In this document: positions 52,303-61,000 of the stretch, in pieces | Layout: the number at the start of each line of letters is the position of its first letter | Numbering within the stretch: the first letter of the stretch is position 1 | Assembly (NCBI RefSeq): GCF_022815905.2 | Contig: NZ_CP119327.1 | Coordinates: 2,170,001-2,234,000 of the forward strand | Source of the DNA: Staphylococcus sp. NRL 16/872 | Lineage (GTDB): Bacteria; Bacillota; Bacilli; Staphylococcales; Staphylococcaceae | Direction: 5' to 3' | DNA: 64,000 bases | The notes under the pieces: model-generated | What the model saw: only the letters and a program-made list of their open reading frames with translations | The model's database searches: none | Told to the model about the DNA's origin: nothing | Made by a program: the position numbers and the translations under genes

Positions 52303-52947
52303 TCATATACGCGTTAGTTCTATAGGCTCTTCAATCACATAATTGGGTTGTTCATTTGATAATGCTTCTTTACTATGAGAGCCCCATGTTACAGCTATCG
52401 AATCGATACGTGCTGCTTTCGCCATTTGAATGTCAAAGATAGCATCACCGATATATACCGCTTTGTCTGGTCTTAAATTGTACTTATTCAATATCGATAG
52501 AATGCCATCTGGATTAGGTTTATAAGCTTTCACTTTGTCAGAACCTATAGCTTCAGTGATATACTGATAGAGTCCTATACTTTCTAAATTACGTATCAGT
52601 ACCTCTGTTTTCTTGCTAGAGACGACAAATAGTTTCTTATTTGCTTCACTTAATAATCTAATCACTTCTGATATATATTCAAATGGTTTTAAATAATCCG
52701 TTTCATACACTTTGTATTTTTGTCTAAATAACGTTAATAGCTGTTCTACTTCTTGCTCACTTAAAGTACGTTGACTCATTTTCAAAAATGAAACCTCAAT
52801 AGGAATACCCATATAGTATGTAATATCTTGTTCCGTAGGTATATTAAGCCCGAATGTTTTAAAAGCTTGTTGTGTTGCTACAATACTACATTCTTTCGAA
52901 TCCCCTAACGTACCATCAAAGTCAAAAATATAGTTCTCATATTTCAA
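52303..52947 (-). CDS. HAD-superfamily phosphatase (phosphoglycolate-phosphatase-like)
   Basis: A 214-residue HAD hydrolase. Motif I is FDFDGTLGDSK, motif II is FVVSSKK, motif III is YKPNPDG with its Lys, and motif IV is YIGDAIFDIQMA. These are complete, with a helical cap between I and II (subfamily IA). It lies downstream of hxlB but behind a terminator, as in S. aureus where a HAD phosphatase follows the same pair. Substrate unknown. Confidence 0.88.
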   Translation of the reverse strand: MKYENYIFDFDGTLGDSKECSIVATQQAFKTFGLNIPTEQDITYYMGIPIEVSFLKMSQRTLSEQEVEQLLTLFRQKYKVYETDYLKPFEYISEVIRLLSEANKKLFVVSSKKTEVLIRNLESIGLYQYITEAIGSDKVKAYKPNPDGILSILNKYNLRPDKAVYIGDAIFDIQMAKAARIDSIAVTWGSHSKEALSNEQPNYVIEEPIELTRI

Positions 52948-53005
52948 ATGTTATTCACCTCAATATCAATCATTAATTTCTTTTAATTGTCATACATAAA
53001 AAAAT

Positions 53006-53035
53006 TCCAGTCAATCTTAAATAAGACTGACTGGA
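53006..53035 (-). terminator. hxlAB terminator
   Basis: Stem TCCAGTCAGTCTT / AAGATTGACTGGA (one mismatch, four-base loop) followed by TTTTTTTATG on the minus strand, 16 nt after the hxlB stop. Confidence 0.85.
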
Positions 53036-53050
53036 TAAAACTCCAATTAT

Positions 53051-53599
53051 TTATTCTAAGTTCGCATGATTTTGTTGCATTGTTTCTTCATCTATATTAA
53101 ACGTATCCATTAAACCTAGTACAACACTGTCTAAGAACAATAAAGAAGATTGTTCAAATAAACTGCCTAATGGTTGTGCTGAACCTTCGGCATCATGTTT
53201 CGTACCAGCAGGAAGTTCAATTACAGTTTCAGCTAATTCACCAATAGGAGATTCCGGTTTTGTTGTTAATAACACCACTTTTGCTCCTACTGATTTCGCT
53301 TTATCAGCTAATAAACGTAAATGCTCTGTAGAACCTGAACCAGATAATATTACAAATAAATCATGTTCTTGTATAGAAGGTGTTGTTGACTCACCTACTA
53401 CGAATGCTTCTTTACCTAATTGGTTAAGACGCATCGCAAAACTATTTGCCATAAACCCTGAACGACCTTTACCTGCTGTAAAGATACGTTGTGCGCCATT
53501 CACATCATTCGCAAAACGGTCGTATTGCTCATCTTGCACATGTGATAATGTACGTTCTAATTCTTCAAGGATAAGATTATAATTTGTAAATTGAGACAT
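53051..53599 (-). CDS. hxlB: 6-phospho-3-hexuloisomerase
   Basis: A 182-residue SIS-domain isomerase. It converts D-arabino-3-hexulose 6-phosphate to fructose 6-phosphate in formaldehyde fixation (ribulose monophosphate pathway). GKGRSGFMANSFAMRLNQLG is the SIS N-terminal motif, ISG-equivalent LSGSGSTEHLRLLADKA binds sugar phosphate, and EGSAQPLGSLFEQSSLL is the conserved end of the family. The start at 53599 matches homologues (MSQFTNYN). It starts two bases after the hxlA stop, so both are coupled. Confidence 0.95.
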   Translation of the reverse strand: MSQFTNYNLILEELERTLSHVQDEQYDRFANDVNGAQRIFTAGKGRSGFMANSFAMRLNQLGKEAFVVGESTTPSIQEHDLFVILSGSGSTEHLRLLADKAKSVGAKVVLLTTKPESPIGELAETVIELPAGTKHDAEGSAQPLGSLFEQSSLLFLDSVVLGLMDTFNIDEETMQQNHANLE

Positions 53600-53600
53600 A

Positions 53601-54233
53601 TTACTTACCTTCAATCGCTGCACGACATTGTTTAGCCGCTTCTACAGGGTCATCTGCATTCGCGATACCGCCACCAACAATAACTAAATCTGGCTCTTCA
53701 GCAACAATGTCTTTAATTGTATCTGGTTTGATACCACCAGCTACCGCTACTTTAGAGTTCTTAATTACTGATTTCACTTTACGTAAACTATCTAATGGAG
53801 ATTGACCTTCAGCTTGTAAGTCATAACCAGTATGAACTGCAATATAGTCAGCACCCATTTCGTCAACTTCTTTAGCACGTTGTTCTAAATCTTGTACAGC
53901 GATTAAGTCTACTAATAATTGTTTATCGTGTTTATGTGCTTCTTCAACTGCAGCTTTGATTGAAGCATCTTCTGCTACACCTAAGATTGTTACAACGTCA
54001 GCGCCAAATTTAACTGCTTGGCTCACTTCATAGTCTGCTGCATCCATGATTTTAAGGTCAGCTAATACTTTTGCATTATTAATATTTTCATTTAAATGTT
54101 GAACTGCTGGTAAACCTTCATTGATAACGATTGGTGTACCAATTTCTACGATATCTACATATTCCTCTACTTTTTTAGCTAATTCTGCTGCTTCTTCTTT
54201 ATTTAATAAATCGATTGCTAATTGTAATTCCAA
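53601..54233 (-). CDS. hxlA: 3-hexulose-6-phosphate synthase
   Basis: A 210-residue TIM-barrel enzyme that condenses formaldehyde with ribulose 5-phosphate. VEIGTPIVINEGLPAVQHL, VLADLKIMDAADYEV (metal/phosphate residues including the DxK) and VAVAGGIKPDTIKDI / VIVGGGIANADDP (phosphate-binding) are typical. The TTG at 54233 is chosen because AAAGGA lies seven bases upstream and the S. aureus enzyme starts at this residue; an ATG three codons earlier has no room for a site. It forms an operon with hxlB. Its job is probably formaldehyde detoxification. Confidence 0.93.
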   Translation of the reverse strand: MELQLAIDLLNKEEAAELAKKVEEYVDIVEIGTPIVINEGLPAVQHLNENINNAKVLADLKIMDAADYEVSQAVKFGADVVTILGVAEDASIKAAVEEAHKHDKQLLVDLIAVQDLEQRAKEVDEMGADYIAVHTGYDLQAEGQSPLDSLRKVKSVIKNSKVAVAGGIKPDTIKDIVAEEPDLVIVGGGIANADDPVEAAKQCRAAIEGK

Positions 54234-54510
54234 TGCAAACATCCTTTCATTACTAAAGTATTTCATTCACTTTAGTTCGTGTTTTTTATCTTTCACATTT
54301 AAATGTTTACCCGTCTGTTATTTTTTTAAACGATAGAATATTTTTAAACGTTTATTTTCTTCTTTTCGGAAAATTAATATTGTAATTAAACTTAAATAAA
54401 GAATTAATACAACTTTTTATAAATAAATTGAGCAGAGATATACAATTACTCCTATCTTTTTAGTAAAATAAATAGATAAACACATTGTATGGTTGCAAGG
54501 AGTGAAAGTG

Positions 54511-54870
54511 TTGGAACTCATTAATGCTGAAGCAGTACAACGACTATTAACATCATTTGAAAATAAACCAGTATTCCTACACGTTGAAACGACTAATGGT
54601 GCGTATGCAAACCATTTCGATCAACGTGTCTTTAATGCGGGGACATTTTTAAGAAATATACAAGTTACTTATGAACATGCACAACTTAAAGGCGGAGACA
54701 AAGACCCTTATCGTGTTGGGTTAAAGCTACGTGATGGCGGTTGGGTTTATGTTCAAGGATTAACACATTATGAAATTAACGACAACGATGAATTTTTAAT
54801 TGCAGGGTTTAACTACGAAGGACAATTGGCGGCTACACTCGAAATTAGTGAAAAGCCATTTACAATATAG
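54511..54870 (+). CDS. DUF1806 family protein (YojF-like), upstream of bshB2
   Basis: A 119-residue soluble protein related to Bacillus YojF, which is always encoded next to YojG (BshB2). DAxQ-like N-terminus LELINAEAVQRLL and the stretches FLHVETTNGAYANH and YRVGLKLRDGGWVYVQGLTHYE fit the family. I take the TTG at 54511 as start, behind AAGGAGTG; the frame is open further upstream but without a ribosome site. Function unknown; the fixed pairing suggests a role in bacillithiol synthesis. Confidence 0.82.
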   Translation: MELINAEAVQRLLTSFENKPVFLHVETTNGAYANHFDQRVFNAGTFLRNIQVTYEHAQLKGGDKDPYRVGLKLRDGGWVYVQGLTHYEINDNDEFLIAGFNYEGQLAATLEISEKPFTI

Positions 54871-54883
54871 AGGAGGCTTATTC

Positions 54884-55549
54884 ATGAAAGATGAAAGACA
54901 CGTATTAATGATATTCCCACATCCTGATGATGAGACCTTCTCATCGGCAGGCACCATTGCAAACTATATCGAGAATGGCGTACCAGTAACTTATGCTTGC
55001 TTAACTTTGGGGCAAATGGGACGTAACTTAGGGAATCCCCCTTTTGCAACAAGAGAATCATTACCCAATATTCGCGAACGTGAATTAGAAGAAGCCACGA
55101 AAGTAATTGGTATCACTGATTTACGCAAGATGGGATTACGTGATAAAACCGTAGAATTCGAACCGCATGAGCAAATGGATGATATGGTAAAGAATTTAAT
55201 TGAAGAAACGAATCCTTCTGTAATTATTTCTTTTTATCCGAAGTTTGCCGTGCATCCAGATCACGAAGCAACAGCAGAAGCTGTAGTAAGAACGGTAGGT
55301 CGTATGCCGAAAGAAGAACGTCCACGCTTACAACTCGTTGCATTTAGCAATGATGCACCTGAAAAGTTAGGTGAACCAGATATATTAAACGATATTAGCC
55401 AATATAGAGAGCTTAAATTGAAAGCTTTCGAAGCACATGCTTCACAAACTGGTCCATTTTTAAAGCAATTAGCAAGTCCAGAAGTAGACGGAGAAACGCA
55501 AAGTTTCTTAGATGTGGAGCCATATTGGACATATCATTTTGAATCTTAA
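54884..55549 (+). CDS. bshB2: Bacillithiol biosynthesis deacetylase BshB2
   Basis: A 221-residue PIG-L/LmbE-type zinc deacetylase. FPHPDDETFSSAGTIANY has the zinc-binding HPDDE motif (His15, Asp18), and FYPKFAVHPDHEATAEAV carries the third ligand in HPDHxA. It removes acetyl from GlcNAc-malate on the way to bacillithiol, the main thiol of staphylococci. The ATG at 54884 follows GAGGAGG. It is translated right after the DUF1806 gene (13-nt gap) and folE2 follows 13 nt later, so the three form one operon. Confidence 0.92.
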   Translation: MKDERHVLMIFPHPDDETFSSAGTIANYIENGVPVTYACLTLGQMGRNLGNPPFATRESLPNIRERELEEATKVIGITDLRKMGLRDKTVEFEPHEQMDDMVKNLIEETNPSVIISFYPKFAVHPDHEATAEAVVRTVGRMPKEERPRLQLVAFSNDAPEKLGEPDILNDISQYRELKLKAFEAHASQTGPFLKQLASPEVDGETQSFLDVEPYWTYHFES

Positions 55550-55562
55550 GGGGAGGTAAATG

Positions 55563-56441
55563 ATGACTGAATTTGATTTATCTACACGCGAAGGTCGCTG
55601 GAAGCACTTTGGCTCAGTAGATCCAGTAGAAGGAACAAAACCTACAACAAAAAACGAAATGACGGACTTACAAAGTACGCATAAAAACTTTTTATTCGAA
55701 ATAGAAGAAGTAGGTATTAAAAATTTAATTTATCCTGTTAACATTGATCGTTACCAAACGGCAGGAAAATTTAGCTTTTCAACAAGTCTAAATCAAGATG
55801 AAAAAGGAATTAACATGAGCCGTATTTTGGAAAGTGTTGAAAAACATTATTCAAACGGATTAGAGCTTAATTTCGATACACTTTATCAAGTATTACGTAC
55901 TTTACAAGGCAATATGAAACAAAATTCAGCTGGTGTAGATGTAACTGGCAAATGGTTCTTTGATCGTTTTAGCCCAGTTACAAACATTAAAGCAGTAGCA
56001 AATGCCGATGTGACGTACGGTTTAGCAATCGACAAAGATAAAGTGACTCGCAAAGAAATTACAATTGAAGCCACAGTTACTACGCTATGTCCTTGTTCTA
56101 AAGAAATCAGTGAATATTCTGCTCACAACCAACGTGGCGTTGTCACTGTGAAAGTGTACTTAGACAAAGATAATAATGTGGTTGATGACTATAAAGAAAA
56201 AATCTTGGATGCGATGGAAGCTAATGCAAGCTCAATCTTGTACCCTATTTTAAAACGTCCAGATGAAAAACGTGTCACTGAACGTGCTTATGAAAATCCA
56301 CGTTTCGTTGAAGACTTAATCCGCTTAATCGCTGCAGATTTAGTAGAATTTGACTGGATTGACGGCTTTGACATTGAATGTCGTAATGAAGAATCTATTC
56401 ATCAACACGATGCATTCGCTAAATTAAAATATCGCAAATAA
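55563..56441 (+). CDS. folE2: GTP cyclohydrolase FolE2 (type IB)
   Basis: A 292-residue enzyme that makes 7,8-dihydroneopterin triphosphate from GTP for folate. It is the metal-flexible FolE2 type, used when zinc is scarce. [21 protein letters not shown] contains the catalytic Cys of the LCPCSK motif, and [15 protein letters not shown] and [13 protein letters not shown] match the family. The ATG at 55563 matches the S. aureus start; an ATG directly upstream (55560) is also possible. Last gene of the operon with bshB2. Confidence 0.95.
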   Translation: MTEFDLSTREGRWKHFGSVDPVEGTKPTTKNEMTDLQSTHKNFLFEIEEVGIKNLIYPVNIDRYQTAGKFSFSTSLNQDEKGINMSRILESVEKHYSNGLELNFDTLYQVLRTLQGNMKQNSAGVDVTGKWFFDRFSPVTNIKAVANADVTYGLAIDKDKVTRKEITIEATVTTLCPCSKEISEYSAHNQRGVVTVKVYLDKDNNVVDDYKEKILDAMEANASSILYPILKRPDEKRVTERAYENPRFVEDLIRLIAADLVEFDWIDGFDIECRNEESIHQHDAFAKLKYRK

Positions 56442-56454
56442 TTATTTCAAAAAT

Positions 56455-56498
56455 AAAGCAGTTGTCTCTTACTTACTTTCGTGAGACAACTGCTTTTT
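56455..56498 (+). terminator. folE2 terminator
   Basis: 15-bp stem AAAGCAGTTGTCTCT / (A)GAGACAACTGCTTT followed by TTTTT, 14 nt after the stop. Confidence 0.9.
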
Positions 56499-56570
56499 AA
56501 TATTTGTGAATTTCTATAATGAAATAAACTTTATTAGATTATAGTTAGGTCGATTTACCGTAGCTTTAGC

Positions 56571-57875
56571 TTAATTATGTTTCATCATTCGCTTTTCACC
56601 AGGTTTAACGAAACACATCGCCACAATACTGATTAGCGACGCGACTACTGCTGAGATAAACATAGAAGAGTAACCGTAACTTGCTACTAAATATCCTGTT
56701 AATGTCGGTGCAATGACTGTTGCTGTATTAACGAAGAAATGAGTAATACCACCATATGTACCCGTTTTACTAGGAGCCGTATCAATAATAACAGACCAGT
56801 AGACGCCGTTTGGTAAGAAAATAAATGCATTCCCTATCATCATTAATATCATGATAGCTACAATACTATGTGTAAATGGAATGATTAAGAAACAAATCGC
56901 CGCACAAATCATACCTACTATCGCAAAGTATGAACGTGCTATACGTAGACTACCCGTTTTTTTACGAAGCCAGTCTGAGATATGACCGCCAAAATAGATT
57001 GTAAAACAAGCACCTATCCATGGCACCATGCCTAAATACCATAACGAATGAATTTCAAAATGATACTCATCCTGTAAATATTTAGGCGTCCAAGTTAGTA
57101 TTAAAAAGTTTACATATTGGAAACCAAAATAACCAAACATATTACCTACTAATGTAGGACTTTTAAAGAAATGATACCATTTTTCATTTTTATTATTTTC
57201 AGTGTTAACTGTCTTCTCAACATTTAAACTATCATCAGTGGCACGAATTTCTTCAAGTTCCTCTTGTGAAACACGTTTATTATCTTCAGGATAATCTGTA
57301 AACACGAAAGCCCAAATGACTACCCATACTAATCCTAGTGCCCCTAAAATAATAAATAACAATCTCCAACTTGCTACTGTAAGGAAACCAGAAACAATAG
57401 GTGCTGTAATTAAAGCGCCCAGTGGTACGCCAATTAATCCTAATGCAGATAATAAACCACGTTCTTTTGGTGCGGCCCAGTTCGCATTGGTTTTACTAAT
57501 AATTGAAAAGACTGGACCTTCTGCTACGCCAAATAATACACGTAATAGACCGAAACCAATAATCGCTGAACCACCAAATAACGCCATACCTATCTCGCCG
57601 GCAAAAGCCATTGCCATTTCGGCAATAGACCATGCAGTCCCAGCAATAATCCAAACAAATTTAGGACCTTTTTTATCTGCTGTTAATCCCCCGATTAATG
57701 AACCAAACATGTAACCATAACCAAAACATCCTAAAATCTTGCCCCATGCGATCGTATCAAAGCCATATTCACTGATGATATCTTTCTGTGCATAGGAAAT
57801 AGCCCCTCTGTCGATATAATTGATCATTGTCATCACAATAATCATTGTAATAATAAAGTAACGATATTTCTTCAT
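56571..57875 (-). CDS. MFS transporter (anion:cation symporter-like)
   Basis: A 434-residue transporter with 12 predicted helices of the major facilitator superfamily. MINYIDRGAISYAQKDI (with the D-R-G-A/N signature), GLTADKKGPKFV (loop 2-3) and GVAEGPVFSIISKTNANW (the EGP motif) are the hallmarks of the ACS/phthalate-hexuronate group. Substrate unknown; carboxylates or sugar acids are the commonest. A cre-like CcpA site overlaps the -10 region upstream (57932-57946), so carbon-catabolite control is likely. Confidence 0.87.
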   Translation of the reverse strand: MKKYRYFIITMIIVMTMINYIDRGAISYAQKDIISEYGFDTIAWGKILGCFGYGYMFGSLIGGLTADKKGPKFVWIIAGTAWSIAEMAMAFAGEIGMALFGGSAIIGFGLLRVLFGVAEGPVFSIISKTNANWAAPKERGLLSALGLIGVPLGALITAPIVSGFLTVASWRLLFIILGALGLVWVVIWAFVFTDYPEDNKRVSQEELEEIRATDDSLNVEKTVNTENNKNEKWYHFFKSPTLVGNMFGYFGFQYVNFLILTWTPKYLQDEYHFEIHSLWYLGMVPWIGACFTIYFGGHISDWLRKKTGSLRIARSYFAIVGMICAAICFLIIPFTHSIVAIMILMMIGNAFIFLPNGVYWSVIIDTAPSKTGTYGGITHFFVNTATVIAPTLTGYLVASYGYSSMFISAVVASLISIVAMCFVKPGEKRMMKHN

Positions 57876-57931
57876 TTAAATCCCCACCCTTTGTCTATAA
57901 GTTACTTTACTATTTAAGTTTAGCACACTTC

Positions 57932-57946
57932 ATGTAAGCGATATCA
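57932..57946 (-). promoter_or_regulatory. cre-like CcpA site before the MFS gene
   Basis: ATGTAAGCGATATCA matches WTGNAANCGNWNNCW at all fixed positions. It lies 57-71 nt upstream of the MFS ATG; a minus-strand TATGAT (57943-57948) overlaps it. Confidence 0.6.
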
Positions 57947-57960
57947 TAAAATTTAGGTAT

Positions 57961-57993
57961 AAAAAAACCACAACCCTCTATTGAGGATTGTGG
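57961..57993 (-). terminator. Terminator of the surface-protein gene
   Basis: Stem CCACAATCCTC / GAGGGTTGTGG with a four-base AT loop (one mismatch), then TTTTTTTA on the minus strand, 56 nt after the stop at 58049. Confidence 0.85.
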
Positions 57994-58048
57994 AAAAATC
58001 ACTGTGTTATTAAAACATGAATTTTTATTTAACATCAGCTGTTAATGT

Positions 58049-61000
58049 TTATTTATCTTTTGCCTCATCTTCGTCGTCTTCTTCTTTTTTACGACGTTTT
58101 CCAAATAATAATAATCCTAGACCAGTTATTAGTGATAGTAATAATGGTTTATCAGATTTTTCTTCACCTGTATCAGGTAAAGCTTTTTGGGTATTTGTAT
58201 TATTTGAATTTGATGTGCTTTCACTTTCGGAGTCACTCATGCTTTCCGAAGTACTTTCGCTTTCTGATGTACTTGTACTATCGGATGTGCTTTCGCTTTC
58301 TGAGTCGCTCACACTTTCAGATGTACTTTCGCTTTCTGAGTCGCTCACGCTTTCAGATGTACTTTCGCTTTCTGAGTTGCTCACACTTTCAGATGTGCTT
58401 TCACTTTCTGAATCACTTTCGCTTTCTGATGTGCTTTCGCTTTCTGAATCGCTCACGCTTTCAGATGTACTTTCGCTTTCTGAATCGCTCACGCTTTCTG
58501 ATGTGCTTTCGCTTTCTGAGTCGCTCACACTTTCTGATGTGCTTTCGCTTTCTGAATCGCTCACGCTTTCGGATGTGCTTTCGCTTTCTGAGTCACTCAC
58601 GCTTTCTGATGTGCTTTCGCTTTCTGAGTCGCTCACGCTTTCGGATGTGCTTTCGCTTTCTGAGTCACTTACGCTTTCGGATGTGCTTTCGCTTTCTGAG
58701 TCACTCACGCTTTCTGATGTACTTTCGCTTTCTGAGTCGCTCACGCTTTCAGAAGTGCTTTCGCTTTCTGAGTCGCTCACACTTTCTGATGTGCTTTCAC
58801 TTTCTGAGTCGCTCACGCTTTCGGATGTGCTTTCACTTTCTGAGTCGCTCACGCTTTCTGATGTGCTTTCGCTTTCTGAGTCACTTACGCTTTCTGAGTC
58901 ACTTACGCTTTCGGATGTGCTTTCGCTTTCTGAATCGCTCACGCTTTCAGATGTGCTTTCACTTTCTGAATCGCTCACGCTTTCAGATGTACTTTCGCTT
59001 TCTGAGTCGCTCACGCTTTCGGATGTGCTTTCGCTTTCTGAGTCGCTCACGCTTTCAGAAGTGCTTTCGCTTTCTGAGTCACTTACGCTTTCTGATGTGC
59101 TTTCGCTTTCTGAGTCGCTCACGCTTTCGGATGTGCTTGTACTATCAGATGTTGCATTATCAATAACTGTAATATTGAAGCTTATTGTTATTTCATTACC
59201 ACTAGCATCCGTTGTTGTCACTATGATTGGGTAGCTTCCCACTTTTGTTGGTGTACCACTAATCGTGTTTGTATCTGGATTGAATGACACACCTTCTGGT
59301 AAGCCACTTACTTTATTTGTGACTGCTTGACCACTGTTATCTGTCGCATCAATCTTGATTGGATCAATCGCTGTGTTCACTTCTTTTGTTTGATCTCCAA
59401 TCGTTGTAACCGTTGGCGCTGTTGTATCTTCTACTGTAATTGTGAAGCTTGTTGTCGTTTCGTTGCCATCGGCATCTGTTGTTGTCACTGTAATTGGATA
59501 ACTACCGACTTTTGTTGGCGTACCGCTAATTGTATTTGTATCTGGATTGAACGTTACACCGTCTGGTAAACCACTTACTTTATTTGTGACTGCTTGATCA
59601 CTGTTGTCTGTCGCATCAATCTTGATTGGATCAATCGCTGTGTTCACTTCTTTTGTTTGATCTCCAATCGTTGTAACCGTTGGCGCTGTTGTATCTTCTA
59701 CTGTAATTGTGAAGCTTGTTGTCGTTTCGTTGCCATCGGCATCTGTTGTTGTCACTGTAATTGGATAACTACCGACTTTTGTTGGCGTACCGCTAATTGT
59801 ATTTGTATCTGGATTGAACGTTACACCGTCTGGTAAACCACTTACTTTATTTGTGACTGCTTGACCACTGTTATCTGTCGCATCAATCTTGATTGGATCA
59901 ATCGCTGTGTTCACTTCTTTTGTTTGATCTCCAATCGTTGTAACCGTTGGCGCTGTTGTATCTTCTACTGTAATTGTGAAGCTTGTTGTCGTTTCGTTGC
60001 CATCGGCATCTGTTGTTGTCACTGTAATTGGATAACTACCGACTTTTGTTGGCGTACCGCTAATTGTATTTGTATCTGGATTGAACGTTACACCGTCTGG
60101 TAAACCACTTACTTTATTTGTGACTGCTTGACCACTGTTATCTGTCGCATCAATCTTGATTGGATCAATCGCTGTGTTCACTTCTTTTGTTTGATCTCCA
60201 ATCGTTGTAACCGTTGGCGCTGTTGTATCTTCTACTGTAATTGTGAAGCTTGTTGTCGTTTCGTTGCCATCGGCATCTGTTGTTGTCACTGTAATTGGAT
60301 AACTACCGACTTTTGTTGGCGTACCGCTAATTGTATTTGTATCTGGATTGAACGTTACACCGTCTGGTAAACCACTTACTTTATTTGTGACTGCTTGATC
60401 ACTGTTGTCTGTCGCATCAATCTTGATTGGATCAATCGCTGTGTTCACTTCTTTTGTTTGATCTCCAATCGTTGTAACCGTTGGCGCTGTTGTATCTTCT
60501 ACTGTAATTGTGAAGCTTGTTGTCGTTTCGTTGCCATCGGCATCTGTTGTTGTCACTGTAATTGGATAACTACCGACTTTTGTTGGCGTACCGCTAATTG
60601 TATTTGTATCTGGATTGAACGTTACACCGTCTGGTAAACCACTTACTTTATTTGTGACTGCTTGACCACTGTTGTCTGTCGCATCAATCTTGACTGGATC
60701 AATTGCTGTGTTCACTTCTTTGGTTTGACCCGCGATTGGTGACACTACTGGCGCTGTTGTATCTTCTACTGTAATTGTAAACCTTATTGTTGTTTGGTTA
60801 CCGTATGCATCAGTTACTGTTACTGTGATTGGATAAACTCCTACTTTTGTTGGCGTGCCACTAATTGTATTTGGTACATTACTGTAATTTGCATTCGCAA
60901 TAAGTGCTCTTACTTTATTTATTACAGAAAGACGACTGATTGTTTTTGTACCTGGATTAAATGTTACACCGTCTGGTAAGCCACTTACACTAATAGTCAC

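Noticed and set aside
58017..59234. Long plus-strand open frames (405 and 373 codons) across the serine-rich stalk
   Set aside because: They are antisense to the 36-bp repeats of the LPXTG protein. The repeat period is a multiple of three, so absence of stops in one unit is copied to all. They have no ribosome site, and their translated sequence is a 12-residue periodic artefact.
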